A stretch of 64,000 nt of DNA from Myroides injenensis M09-0166 (GCF_000246945.1 NZ_BAEX01000004.1:1-64000); one strand, 5' to 3'; positions 1 to 9,500 are shown, counted from the stretch's first letter. The notes: a model not told the origin generated them from the sequence alone. Translations and numbers: made by a program.

Positions 1-179
1 GTAATAAATAAAGTGAAAACATTGTTTATTATTTAGAATTATTCTAATGTGGATAAGAAATATTTTAATAATAACTTTTTAATTCATCTGTAAAATAATA
101 TGCATGCATAGTAAAATATCGAAATAAATTCTTATTTTCGTCGGTACGAGTAAATGTAAAACACAAAAAACTATATAAA

Positions 180-926
180 ATGAAAATATTAGTTTGCATC
201 AGCCACGTGCCTGATACTACTTCAAAAATCAACTTCACTAATGGAGATACTGAATTTGATACAAATGGAGTTCAATTTGTAATCAATCCTAATGACGAGT
301 ATGCTTTAACGCGTGCTATATGGTTTAAAGAAAAACAAGGAGCAACAGTAACTGTTGTAAATGTTGGAGGAGCTGATACAGAGCCAACTCTACGTAAAGC
401 ATTAGCAATCGGAGCGGATGAAGCTATTCGTGTAAATGCTAACCCAACTGATGGAATGTTTGTAGCAAAACAGTTAGCAGAAGTAGTGAAAAATGGAGGA
501 TACGATTTAGTATTGGCTGGTAAAGAATCATTAGATTATAATGGAGGAATGGTTCCTGGAATGCTTGCTGCATTTTTAGGTTATGATTTTATCAATTCTT
601 GTGAAGGATTAGAAGTTGAAGGAACTTTTGTGAAAGCAATTCGTCAAATTGATGGTGGTAAAGAAACAATTTCTGGAAAATTACCAATGGTTATAGGAGG
701 TCAAAAAGGATTAGTAGAGGAAAAAGATTTACGTATTCCAAATATGCGTGGAATTATGTCTGCTAGAGCAAAAGCGTTAACTGTGCTAGAACCAGTTGGA
801 GCTGATGTTACAACTAAAGCTGTGAAATTTGAAAAACCTGCACCTAAATCTGCATGTAAAATGATTTCACCAGATAACTTAGATGAATTAGTTAATTTAC
901 TTCACAACGAAGCAAAAGTAATCTAA
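180..926 (+). CDS. etfB: Electron transfer flavoprotein beta subunit
   Basis: Beta (small) subunit of the soluble FAD/AMP electron transfer flavoprotein, which takes electrons from acyl-CoA and related dehydrogenases and passes them to the quinone pool. The 248-residue length is normal for EtfB. The protein opens with the typical MKILVCISHVPDT strand and carries the ETF adenine-nucleotide domain, with segments ALAIGADEAIRV and LVLAGKESLDYNGGMVPG around residues 75-130. It is followed 38 bp downstream by etfA in the same direction, so the pair forms an operon. No clear promoter box was seen in the 179 bp upstream. Confidence 0.96.
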   Translation: MKILVCISHVPDTTSKINFTNGDTEFDTNGVQFVINPNDEYALTRAIWFKEKQGATVTVVNVGGADTEPTLRKALAIGADEAIRVNANPTDGMFVAKQLAEVVKNGGYDLVLAGKESLDYNGGMVPGMLAAFLGYDFINSCEGLEVEGTFVKAIRQIDGGKETISGKLPMVIGGQKGLVEEKDLRIPNMRGIMSARAKALTVLEPVGADVTTKAVKFEKPAPKSACKMISPDNLDELVNLLHNEAKVI

Positions 927-964
927 GCTATTAATTTAATTTTTAACCTTAAAAAAAGAAAAGT

Positions 965-1933
965 ATGTCAGTTTTAATATATGCTGAGTCAGCAGAAGGA
1001 AAATTTAAAAAAGTAGCATTAGAATTAGCTTCTTATGCTAAAAAAGTAGCAGAATCTCTTGGAACAACTGTTACTGCTGTAACTATTAATATTGGAGATG
1101 TTAGTGAGTTAGGTTCTTATGGTGTAGATAAAGTACTTAAAGTAACGAATGATAAACTAAACGTATTTAATGCTAAAGCTTATGCAGATGTTGTAAAGCA
1201 AGCTGCAAAGAAAGAAGGAAGTAAAGTGGTAATTCTTTCATCTACTACAGATAGTTTATATATGGCTCCAATAGTAGCTGTAGGATTAGATGCTGGATTT
1301 GCTTCAAATGTTGTTGCATTGCCTGAAAGTACATCACCTTTCGTAGTGAGAAGAAATGCTTTCTCTAATAAAGCATTTAATAATACAGAGTTAACTTCTG
1401 ATGTTAAAGTAATTGCAGTAGCTAAAAACTCATTTGGATTAGTAGAAACTTCAGGAACAGCAACTGTTGAAGATTTCGCACCAACATTAAACGATGCTGA
1501 TTTCTCATTAAAAGTAGAGAACGTAGAAAAAGTTTCTGGTAAAGTAACTATTGCTGATGCTGATATCGTAGTATCAGGAGGTAGAGGAATGAAAGGACCT
1601 GAAAATTGGGGAATGTTAGAGGAATTAGCTGATGTATTAGGAGCAGCTCTAGCATGTTCAAAACCAGTTTCTGACTTAGGATGGAGATCTCATGAAGAAC
1701 ACGTAGGTCAAACTGGTAAACCAGTTTCATCTAACTTGTATATCGCTGTAGGTATTTCTGGAGCAATCCAACATATAGCTGGTGTAAACGCATCTAAAGT
1801 AAAAGTGGCTATTAATACTGATCCAGAAGCTCCATTTTTTAAAGTTGCTGACTATGGTATCGTAGGAGATGCATTTACTGTATTGCCTCAATTAGTTGCT
1901 AAATTAAAAGAATTTAAAGCTAAAAACGCTTAA
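965..1933 (+). CDS. etfA: Electron transfer flavoprotein alpha subunit
   Basis: Large subunit of the electron transfer flavoprotein, which binds FAD in its C-terminal domain. The 322 residues include the C-terminal FAD-binding signatures: VVSGGRGMKGPENW near residue 203, then the stretch holding HVGQTGKPVSSNLYIAVGIS and GAIQHIAGVNASK near 245-280. Length and order fit EtfA of Bacteroidota. It is co-transcribed with etfB. The pair is a housekeeping link between beta-oxidation or amino-acid catabolism and respiration. Confidence 0.96.
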   Translation: MSVLIYAESAEGKFKKVALELASYAKKVAESLGTTVTAVTINIGDVSELGSYGVDKVLKVTNDKLNVFNAKAYADVVKQAAKKEGSKVVILSSTTDSLYMAPIVAVGLDAGFASNVVALPESTSPFVVRRNAFSNKAFNNTELTSDVKVIAVAKNSFGLVETSGTATVEDFAPTLNDADFSLKVENVEKVSGKVTIADADIVVSGGRGMKGPENWGMLEELADVLGAALACSKPVSDLGWRSHEEHVGQTGKPVSSNLYIAVGISGAIQHIAGVNASKVKVAINTDPEAPFFKVADYGIVGDAFTVLPQLVAKLKEFKAKNA

Positions 1934-1993
1934 TAATAACAAGCATTTTTTAAAAGCTTATTGATAAACAAAGCAATTAAGACAAAGAATTTA

Positions 1994-2001
1994 TATCTTT
2001 G
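1994..2001 (+). promoter_or_regulatory. Candidate -7 box (TATCTTTG)
   Basis: The sequence matches the Bacteroidota sigma-ABfr -7 consensus TAnnTTTG and lies 33 bp before the DUF151 gene start. A good -33 TTTG at the usual distance is not visible, so support rests on the -7 box and position only. Confidence 0.45.
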
Positions 2002-2034
2002 TTTTAGTTGCTTTTTTGTTTATAAACGGAAATT

Positions 2035-2676
2035 ATGAGTTTGATAAAACTAATGGTTAAAGGGATATCGTATAGCCATACACAAAATGGTGCGTATGCC
2101 CTAATTTTAGATGAAGTTGATGGTGAGCGAAAACTACCTATTGTAATAGGTGCCTTTGAGGCCCAATCTATTGCTATTGCTATAGAAGAAGAAATACGTC
2201 CACCACGTCCACTTACACACGATTTGTTTAAATCATTTGCAGATCGTTATGATATTAAAATAAAACAGGTAATTATTCATAAATTAGTAGATGGAGTCTT
2301 TTTCTCTAGTCTAGTGTGCGAAAGAATGGGAGTAGAAGAAATTTTAGACGCTAGAACATCTGATGCTATTGCGTTAGCTATTCGATTCGATGCTCCAATA
2401 TTTGTATATAAAGATATAATGAATATAGCAGGTATTACTCTAAATTCTAGTATGTTAGAGGATTTAGAGGAGGATGTTGAAGAAGATGAGAGTGACGATA
2501 ACGAGGATATTATGTCTCAAGTAGAGCAGTTGTTAGGTGATGATTATGAAAGTCCTGGAGAAGATTACTTAGATTATGATATCGAAGAATTAAATACAAT
2601 GCTTGATGATGCTATTGCCAAAGAAGATTATGAGAAGGCAGCTAAGTTGAGAGATGAATTAAATAAAAGACAATAA
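2035..2676 (+). CDS. Bifunctional nuclease family protein (DUF151) with UVR motif
   Basis: N-terminal DUF151/BFN domain (about residues 1-135). Members of this family in plants and bacteria have been reported to have RNase and DNase activity. The conserved segment ALILDEVDGERKLPIVIGAFEAQ is near residues 22-45. An acidic linker (about 140-175) leads to a C-terminal UvrB/UvrC-type motif (LDDAIAKEDYEKAAKLRDEL), a short helical hairpin used for protein contacts. This domain pairing is common in Bacteroidota. The physiological substrate is unknown. It precedes thyA by 27 bp and probably shares its transcript. Confidence 0.88.
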   Translation: MSLIKLMVKGISYSHTQNGAYALILDEVDGERKLPIVIGAFEAQSIAIAIEEEIRPPRPLTHDLFKSFADRYDIKIKQVIIHKLVDGVFFSSLVCERMGVEEILDARTSDAIALAIRFDAPIFVYKDIMNIAGITLNSSMLEDLEEDVEEDESDDNEDIMSQVEQLLGDDYESPGEDYLDYDIEELNTMLDDAIAKEDYEKAAKLRDELNKRQ

Positions 2677-2703
2677 GGTTATCAATACCCCAAACAACAC
2701 AAC

Positions 2704-3528
2704 ATGAAACAATATTTAGACCTAGTTAGAGAAGTATTAGATAATGGTATACAAAAAGGAGATCGTACAGGTACAGGAACCAAAAGTATTTTTGGGTATC
2801 AAATGCGATTCGATTTAAGCAAGGGCTTCCCATTAGTAACAACTAAAAAAGTTCACTTAAAGTCAATTATTTATGAGCTTTTGTGGTTTTTAAAAGGTGA
2901 TACAAATATTGCATATTTAAAAGAAAATGGCGTTCGTATTTGGGATGAGTGGGCAGATGAAAATGGAGACTTAGGACCGGTATATGGATATCAATGGAGA
3001 AATTGGAATGGAGAGGGAATAGATCAAATAAAAGAAGTAATCGATACATTAAAGAATAATCCTAATAGTAGACGAATAATGGTCTCTGCATGGAATCCAA
3101 GCGTGTTGCCTGATACTACTGTTTCGTTTGCTGAAAATGTAGCTAATGGTAAAGCTGCTTTACCACCCTGTCATTCTTTTTTCCAATTTTATGTTGCAGA
3201 AGGGAAATTGTCTTGTCAATTGTATCAAAGAAGTGCAGATGTGTTTCTAGGCGTTCCTTTTAATATTGCTTCTTATGCCTTATTTACAATGATGGTTGCT
3301 CAAGTTTGTGATTTAGAATTAGGGGATTTTATTCATACGTTTGGTGATGTTCACATATATAACAATCATATTGAACAAGTTAATTTACAATTAGAAAGAG
3401 AACCTCGTGCATTACCAAAAATGATTTTGAACAAAGAGGTGAAAGATATTTTTGATTTTGATTTTGAGGATTTTGTATTAGAGAATTATGATCCTCATCC
3501 ACCTATTAAAGGGAAAGTGTCAGTATAA
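2704..3528 (+). CDS. thyA: Thymidylate synthase
   Basis: Converts dUMP to dTMP using methylene-tetrahydrofolate and releases dihydrofolate. The 274 residues match the classical ThyA family. The catalytic cysteine is C156 in [13 protein letters not shown], the conserved arginine pair is in [12 protein letters not shown] (about 121-132), and the dUMP-binding segment [20 protein letters not shown] follows. It lies upstream of folA, which recycles the dihydrofolate it makes, so the pathway logic of the cluster is clear. Start codon ATG at 2704. Confidence 0.98.
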   Translation: MKQYLDLVREVLDNGIQKGDRTGTGTKSIFGYQMRFDLSKGFPLVTTKKVHLKSIIYELLWFLKGDTNIAYLKENGVRIWDEWADENGDLGPVYGYQWRNWNGEGIDQIKEVIDTLKNNPNSRRIMVSAWNPSVLPDTTVSFAENVANGKAALPPCHSFFQFYVAEGKLSCQLYQRSADVFLGVPFNIASYALFTMMVAQVCDLELGDFIHTFGDVHIYNNHIEQVNLQLEREPRALPKMILNKEVKDIFDFDFEDFVLENYDPHPPIKGKVSV

Positions 3529-3550
3529 AATTGCTAAAAAATGAAATGCT

Positions 3551-3961
3551 ATGGAAAAAGAAAAAAGTTACGAGCAGTATAATTACGCTAGACAGCGAGT
3601 ACAACAAAAGAAGATGTTGTTTTTTCACTTTGTTGTGTTTGCTTTAGGAAGCTTACTAATGTTTTGTATAAACACGTTTGTTCAAGATCCAACTACTAGT
3701 TTAGTGTGGTGGCCTTATGCAATGGGGGTTTGGGCTATAATTATTTTCTTACATACCATTAATGTATTAATTGTAAACCGTTTTATGGGTAAACAATGGG
3801 AAGATAAAGAAATAGCTCGTTTAATAGAACTACAACAAAAACGAATAAAAGAGTTGAGAGCTAAGGTCGAAAAAGATTTTCCATTAGTAGATGTAAAACG
3901 TGATTTGGCACAGAACGACTTATCACTTGGTACAAAAGAAGATAAGCCTCTCATTCCTTAA
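3551..3961 (+). CDS. 2TM domain-containing membrane protein
   Basis: Small inner-membrane protein of 136 residues. Two hydrophobic helices (about residues 23-43 and 53-75) are separated by a short aromatic loop, which is the pattern of the 2TM domain family found in Bacteroidota and fused to histidine kinases in some proteins. A basic C-terminal tail contains a coiled-coil-like stretch (about 85-115). No catalytic motif is visible and the function is unknown. It lies between thyA and folA with gaps of 22 and 14 bp, so it is probably co-transcribed. Confidence 0.8.
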   Translation: MEKEKSYEQYNYARQRVQQKKMLFFHFVVFALGSLLMFCINTFVQDPTTSLVWWPYAMGVWAIIIFLHTINVLIVNRFMGKQWEDKEIARLIELQQKRIKELRAKVEKDFPLVDVKRDLAQNDLSLGTKEDKPLIP

Positions 3962-3975
3962 TTTAACTCAACTGT

Positions 3976-4461
3976 ATGATAACTTTAATAGCAGCTGTGG
4001 CTGAAAATAATGCTTTAGGAAAAAATAATCAGTTGCTTTGGCACTTACCTGATGACTTTAAGCATTTTAAAACTCTAACTTCTCATCATACTATAATCAT
4101 GGGAAGAAAGACTTTTGAATCATTTCCTAAGCCTTTGCCTAATCGTAAACACATTATAATTACTAGACAATCAGATTATACTGCTCCAGAGGGATGCGTT
4201 GTAGTTAATAGTTTGGAAGATGCATTAGCGTTGGCAGATAAGAATGAAGAGGTTTTTGTAATTGGTGGTGGTGAGATTTATACACAAGCATTGCCCTTTG
4301 CAGATAAATTAGAATTGACAAGAGTGCATAAATCATTCGATGCAGATGCTTTTTTTCCTGATTTTGATACCAACCAATGGAATGTAATTAGGGAAGAAAA
4401 TCATCCAGTAGATGAAAAGCACAGTATACCTTTTACATATTTTACATATATAAGAATTTAA
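3976..4461 (+). CDS. folA: Dihydrofolate reductase
   Basis: NADPH-dependent reduction of dihydrofolate to tetrahydrofolate. The 161 residues carry the DHFR hallmarks: MITLIAAVAENNALGKNNQL at the N-terminus, WHLPDDFKHFK with the active-site acidic residue (about 23-33), the cofactor segment IIMGRKTFESFPKPLPNRKH (about 40-60), and VFVIGGGEIYTQAL (about 93-106). Grouping with thyA is functionally coherent, since ThyA produces the dihydrofolate that this enzyme reduces. Confidence 0.97.
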   Translation: MITLIAAVAENNALGKNNQLLWHLPDDFKHFKTLTSHHTIIMGRKTFESFPKPLPNRKHIIITRQSDYTAPEGCVVVNSLEDALALADKNEEVFVIGGGEIYTQALPFADKLELTRVHKSFDADAFFPDFDTNQWNVIREENHPVDEKHSIPFTYFTYIRI

Positions 4462-4472
4462 AAAAATAGGTT

Positions 4473-5270
4473 ATGAGATTTTTCTTCTTAGCAATTTTCT
4501 TTCTTTCTGTTTTGAATACACATGCGCAAGATACTTTAAAACTGAAGTTTATCAATTCTGAAACGATACCCAAAGGACAAGTTTTTATTAGTAAAGACAT
4601 GTATGATAGTTCTTTTATAGTAAATGAAAATACATTGCGAAAAGTGACTAAGTACAATAGTGCAAGTTATAGCAACAGTAGTTTAGGCGAATTAACTTCA
4701 GTCGATGTTACACTACCTATGTTCCCAATTCTTTTTTATAAAGAGAGTCAAATGATTGTCAATTTGAATAAAGACTTAGGTCAAATGGGAATTGTGAATT
4801 TTGCAGAGCGTTTTCCAAATATGTCTGCCTCGTATGTAGGGAATAGCGTAGGAAGAAAGATATGGCTATTTGATAGTAATACAGGAAGTGTATATCTATA
4901 TAATAATACCTCTTATGAAAGACATACAGCCTATAAAATAGAAGCTGTAGATGAGGTTAAAGGAGTATATTCCACTTTAAATAACTTTTTTTGGATAGAT
5001 AAAGACAATAAGTTAAATGCTATCGATGTAAATGGTAAAAAAGTACTCGAGTTTGAATTAGATACTCCATTTGATTCTTTGCAGATATTAGGAACAGATA
5101 AAATAATTTATTCCTTAGAAAATAAATTGTACTATATTGACTTAGTGCGAAATAAGAAGTTTGTGATCGATACAAAAGAAAAAAGCATTTTAGGCTTCTT
5201 TTATAGCACTCAAAAAATGAGTATTTTTACAGACGAAAAATTAAACAATTACTTTTTAAAATTACCGTAA
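4473..5270 (+). CDS. Secreted protein of unknown function
   Basis: 265 residues starting with a clear signal peptide ending at THAQD (about residue 19). The rest consists of alternating beta strands with aromatic repeats such as KIWLFDSNTGSVYLYNN and NNFFWIDKDNKLNAIDVNGK, suggesting a small beta-propeller-like periplasmic or surface protein. I do not recognise a named family. Its stop codon overlaps the start of the following kinase (TAATG), so the two are probably translationally coupled. It follows folA by 11 bp. Confidence 0.7.
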   Translation: MRFFFLAIFFLSVLNTHAQDTLKLKFINSETIPKGQVFISKDMYDSSFIVNENTLRKVTKYNSASYSNSSLGELTSVDVTLPMFPILFYKESQMIVNLNKDLGQMGIVNFAERFPNMSASYVGNSVGRKIWLFDSNTGSVYLYNNTSYERHTAYKIEAVDEVKGVYSTLNNFFWIDKDNKLNAIDVNGKKVLEFELDTPFDSLQILGTDKIIYSLENKLYYIDLVRNKKFVIDTKEKSILGFFYSTQKMSIFTDEKLNNYFLKLP

Positions 5271-5884
5271 TGCATATAGCAATTGCTGGAAATATTGGCG
5301 CAGGAAAGACAACGTTAACTAACTTGTTAGCGAAACACTATGGGTGGGAACCTCATTATGAAGATGTTGTAGATAATCCTTATTTGGACGATTTTTATCA
5401 TCAGATGGATCGTTGGTCTTTTAATCTGCAAGTTTACTTCTTAAATAGTCGTTTTCGTCAAGTACTACAAATTAGACAAAGTGGCAAAACAATTATTCAA
5501 GATCGTACTATATATGAGGATGCACACATTTTTGCTCCAAATTTACATGCGATGGGACTAATGTCAAATAGAGATTTTCAAAACTATTCTTCTTTATTTG
5601 AATTAATGCAAGAGTTAGTTGGTGCTCCAGACTTATTAATTTATTTAAGAAGTTCTGTACCTAATCTTGTAGGGCAAATTCATAAGAGAGGACGCGATTA
5701 TGAGAATTCTATTTCAATAGAATATTTAAGTAGATTAAATGATCGCTATGAAGAATGGATTAAAGGTTATAATAAAGGGAAGTTATTGATTGTTGATGTT
5801 GATAATCTGAATTTTGTTGATAACCCAGAAGATTTAGGTGATATTATCAATCGTATTGATGCTGAAATTAATGGATTGTTTTAG
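5270..5884 (+). CDS. Deoxynucleoside kinase
   Basis: Salvage kinase that phosphorylates deoxynucleosides. The 204 residues fit the dNK/dGK family: P-loop GNIGAGKTTL (about residues 7-16), the WSFNLQVYFLNSRF helix (about 49-62), the DRT/DRS-type catalytic segment IIQDRTIYEDAHIFA (about 75-89), and the LID arginines in HKRGRDYE (about 138-145). It ends a cluster with thyA and folA, joining de novo dTMP synthesis and deoxynucleoside salvage. A strong terminator follows directly. Confidence 0.93.
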   Translation: MHIAIAGNIGAGKTTLTNLLAKHYGWEPHYEDVVDNPYLDDFYHQMDRWSFNLQVYFLNSRFRQVLQIRQSGKTIIQDRTIYEDAHIFAPNLHAMGLMSNRDFQNYSSLFELMQELVGAPDLLIYLRSSVPNLVGQIHKRGRDYENSISIEYLSRLNDRYEEWIKGYNKGKLLIVDVDNLNFVDNPEDLGDIINRIDAEINGLF

Positions 5885-5913
5885 TAGATAAAACATGGAA
5901 TAAATATAAAAAG

Positions 5914-5955
5914 AAAAGGCTGTTCAAATTTTTGAACAGCCTTTTCTTTTTTTAC
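5914..5955 (+). terminator. Rho-independent terminator after deoxynucleoside kinase gene
   Basis: A 15-bp perfect stem, AAAAGGCTGTTCAAA paired with TTTGAACAGCCTTTT, has a 2-nt loop and a downstream run of T. It lies 30 bp after the kinase stop codon. Confidence 0.92.
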
Positions 5956-6063
5956 TTAACATTTATAATGCAGCAATTGATCTATAAGGATAGATGTGTT
6001 GGTTATTGATAATTATTCAAATTGCCTTTTTTATTGATTTATTCATTTTTAAAAGAGGACAAA

Positions 6064-6129
6064 ATGTGTGTTTGTTGTCAATTTCATAATATAAAAAGAG
6101 AAGAATATTCTGATATGACTCAAAATTAA
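6064..6129 (+). CDS. Candidate 21-residue Cys-rich leader ORF
   Basis: A short ORF reading MCVCCQFHNIKREEYSDMTQN. Three of its first five residues are cysteine. AGAGGA five bases before the ATG resembles a ribosome binding site, which is unusual in this phylum. The same MCVCC start recurs at 6478. It lies in the leader region of the SusC/SusD pair 1 operon. This may be a regulatory peptide or chance, and translation is unproven. Confidence 0.35.
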   Translation: MCVCCQFHNIKREEYSDMTQN

Positions 6130-6221
6130 ATAGTGATTTATTGTTTTTATCTGTTTAAATAACGCTAATAGTTAAATTTTCTGTATTACGTCTTGTTGTT
6201 TAGTTTTATTATCTAGGTATG

Positions 6222-6229
6222 TATATTTG
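6222..6229 (+). promoter_or_regulatory. Candidate -7 box (TATATTTG) for the leader transcript
   Basis: Perfect match to TAnnTTTG. TTG triplets at 6193-6198 lie 23 or more bases upstream, a little far for a -33 box. The expected start is near 6236, giving a leader RNA of about 200 nt ending at the terminator at 6415-6443. Confidence 0.5.
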
Positions 6230-6260
6230 CACAGTAATAAAAAAATAAAAGTTTAAGTGC

Positions 6261-6389
6261 ATGAAAGAAAAGCAAAGTGTATTAGATTTCTTAGTTATAC
6301 AAATGCAAGCATTCTGTTGTATAAAATGTCATCAAATGGATATGATGATGGGAATGTTATGCTCTAAAATGACTTTTAAGCCGATATAG
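6261..6389 (+). CDS. Candidate 42-residue Cys/Met-rich leader peptide
   Basis: ATG to TAG ORF of 42 residues. Eight are methionine and four cysteine (12 of 42), concentrated in the segment AFCCIKCHQMDMMMGMLCSKM. It begins about 32 bp after a TATATTTG box and ends 25 bp before an intrinsic terminator. The layout resembles amino-acid leader peptides controlling a downstream operon, here SusC/SusD pair 1. Alternatively it could be a metal-binding miniprotein. I recognise no family. Confidence 0.5.
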   Translation: MKEKQSVLDFLVIQMQAFCCIKCHQMDMMMGMLCSKMTFKPI

Positions 6390-6414
6390 ATTTTGTTTAT
6401 TTTTTTTACAAGAT

Positions 6415-6443
6415 AAGGAGGCTCGTCAAAGCCTCCTTTTTTT
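6415..6443 (+). terminator. Intrinsic terminator or attenuator between leader ORF and SusC gene
   Basis: 9-bp stem AAGGAGGCT/AGCCTCCTT with a 6-nt loop, followed by seven T. It separates the Cys/Met-rich ORF from the SusC gene and so could act as an attenuator. No obvious antiterminator stem was found by eye. Confidence 0.8.
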
Positions 6444-6444
6444 G

Positions 6445-6474
6445 TATCGTTTTTTATAGCAGCAAAAAACGATA
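6445..6474. repeat. Perfect 11-bp inverted repeat before SusC gene
   Basis: TATCGTTTTTT and AAAAAACGATA are separated by 8 nt and lie directly after the terminator and before the SusC start. This may be an operator or an RNA stem in the SusC 5' leader. Confidence 0.6.
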
Positions 6475-6477
6475 TTT

Positions 6478-6495
6478 ATGTGTGTGTGCTGCTAA
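6478..6495 (+). CDS. Candidate 5-residue mini-ORF MCVCC
   Basis: ATG TGT GTG TGC TGC TAA encodes MCVCC and stops 23 bp before the SusC ATG. It repeats the first five residues of the ORF at 6064. It could be a minimal upstream ORF sensing cysteine supply, but it is so short that chance cannot be excluded. Confidence 0.25.
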   Translation: MCVCC

Positions 6496-6518
6496 AAATA
6501 ATAAAATTTTTAGTAAGA

Positions 6519-9500
6519 ATGAAAAGTATTAATGTAAAATTACTGTTTAGTAGTTTGCTAGTATTGTTATGTAATATAGCAATAGCGCAAGAAAAAAGTC
6601 TCTCAGGAACTGTTATTGATACCGAAGGACTATATCTTCCTGGAGTATCAGTTATTATTAAAAATAGTAACCAGGGAGTCCAAACTGATTTAAATGGAAC
6701 CTTTGTTTTGAAGGTAAAGCCTGGAGATATTTTATCTTTTGATTATTTAGGTTTTACACCACAACAAGTAAAAATAGGTGATCAAGAGAATTTAACTATC
6801 GTTTTAGAAGAAGTAGGTACTAATTTAGATGATATAGTTATAGTAGCTTATGGAACTCAAAAACAAAAAGCTGTCGTAGGTGCAATCGGACAAATTAAAA
6901 GTGATGTAATAGCAAAAATACCTGCCACTTCTGTCGTTTCTGCATTGCAAGGAAATGTAGCTGGAGTTAATATTATTAACTCAAGTTCTCAACCAGGTGA
7001 GAACCCTACAATTAGAGTGCGAGGCATTGGATCTATAAATGCAGATGCTAGCCCTTTAATTATATTGGATGGTGCTCCATTTTCTGGAAACCTTAATTCA
7101 ATTAGCTCAGATCAAATAGAAACAATTAATGTTCTTAAAGATGCATCTTCTACAGCACTTTATGGATCACGTGGAGCTAATGGGGTAATCTTGATTAAGA
7201 CAAAGTCAGGAAAGAGAAACTCTACTCCAGATATCAATATTAATATAAGTTCAGGTGTATCGTTTGATGCGGTAGATACTCATAAGGTATTGGGAACAAA
7301 GGAATATACAGAGTATCTATGGGAAGCAAGAAAGAATAACTATCATTATGTTCTGGGACAAGATGAAGCTGTCGCTAGAAAAAAAGCTTCTGATGGATTA
7401 GTTAGTTACTTAGGATATAATCCTTATGGAACTGAACAGCCTGTAGATTATGATGGTAATTATACAGTGAAAGATCCTTTATTATGGGAAACTGATTGGA
7501 AAAAAGAATTAAAGAGAAATCAAGCTTTTCGCAATGAGTATGGGTTTAATGTAGCAGGAGGTGGAGATAAGACTACTTATTTTTTATCTGCTAATTATTT
7601 GAACCAAGATGGTTTATTAAAAACTTCAAATTTTGAACGTACAGCGGTAAGATTAAATTTAGATAGTCAGATTACAGATTGGGCTCAAGTAGGTGCTAAT
7701 ATTGCTTATACTAATTCAAATCAAAATTTCCCTACGCAATCAGGAACTAATTTATATAGTCCAATAGGTTGGACTTATGCAATGCCAAGTGTTTTTCCTG
7801 TGTATAAAAGAGATAAAAATGGAGCTATAGTTTACGATCCGCAAGGTGGAGCAATCTACGATTATGGTAATGCTTCAAGTAAAGATGTTAATAGTGTTCG
7901 ACCTATAATGAGTGGTGAAAATGCTGTGGGGATATTATATAATAATAGCTTAATAAATCGCCGTTCAAATTTGAATTGGAATGGATACGCGAAGCTTGAT
8001 CTAGCTCCTGGATTATACTTTAGAACAAATTTATCTTATGAGCGTTTTGATTTTGATGTTAAATCATATAATAATGCAGTATATGGACAAGCAGCTAGTG
8101 TAAAAGGGCGTGTTTCTAAACAAAAAGATACTTCAGAGACACTTAACTTTATCAATACGTTACACTACGAAAAAAGTTTTGGTGAACATCATTTAACTGC
8201 TGATGCTATCTACGAAGCGTATAAATATAAGCAAGATCTTTTTAATGGTTCTTCTACTGGATATTTACCTGGAAATGAAGAAATAGGAAGTGGAACTTCT
8301 TTAGAAAGTTTGGGTGGTTATGTAGTAGAAGATCGTTTGACAAGTTACCTTGGAAGATTAAGTTACGATTATGCTAATAAATATTTTATTGAAGGATCTT
8401 ACCGCAGAGATGCAAGTACGAGATTTGATAAGAAAACCAGAAAAGGTGACTTCTATTCTATAGGTGGTTCTTGGATTGTATCGTCTGAAGATTTCTTAGT
8501 AGATAGTAATGTATTAAACTTATTAAAATTAAGAGCTTCTTATGGAGAACTAGGAAACAATAATACAGGAACTAATTATTTTCCTTATTTAAGGTTATTT
8601 GAAACTGGATACAATCAGTTAGATAATCCTGGTGTAATATTAGGTTCTTTAACAGATCCTGGATTAACATGGGAAAAGACAGCATCTTTTAATGTTGGAG
8701 TGGATTTCAGTTTATTTAATAATCGCATTGAAGGGTCAGTAGATTATTACAAGAAAAGCTCAATTGATTTGTTATATGCTGTGCCACAAGCACCCTCAAC
8801 AGGAAATTTAGAAAAATTGACTAATACTGGGAAACTTGAAAATACGGGATTAGAAGTAAGTTTAACTTCTCACAATATTCGTGCTAATGATTTTACTTGG
8901 GACACAAGTATTAATTTTTCATTCGATAAGAACAGAATTAAATCCCTTACACAAGATAGCTTTATTAAAGGAATGCATCAGTGGGAGGTAGGAAGATCTC
9001 TATATGATTTCTTTATTAAAGATTGGGCAGGAGTAGATCCTCAAGACGGTTATGGAATGTGGTATAAAGATATAGTCGATGCACAAGGAAATATAATTGG
9101 TAAAGAAACTACAAAGGACTACGATGAAGCAACACGTTATTACAGCCATTCTGCATTACCTAAAGTTGTAGGAGGTTTTAATACTTCATTAAGCTATAGA
9201 AACTTTGACTTCAGCGCTTTTTTCAACTTTAGTTTAGGAGGTTATGTTTATGATGGCGACTATGCAAGTTTAATAGATGGTATTTCTAAAGGATATCAAA
9301 GTTCTCCAGATTTAGCAAATCGTTGGCAAAAACCAGGAGATATTACTGATATTCCTATTTTAATTAATTCAACGAATAATTTTGGAGCTACTTCCTCTCG
9401 TTTCTTATATAAAAATGATTATCTAAGATTAAAAGCGATTACACTAGGATATAATCTTCCAATAGAACAGCTTGGAAAATTAAAGCTTAAGAAAGCAAGA

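Noticed and set aside
1548-1730. Minus-strand ORF within etfA
   Set aside because: Lies fully within a well-supported gene, with no family features; a shadow frame.
6480-6518. GTG start for SusC 1
   Set aside because: It would add 13 residues before a normal signal peptide and overlaps the MCVCC mini-ORF; the ATG at 6519 fits the family.
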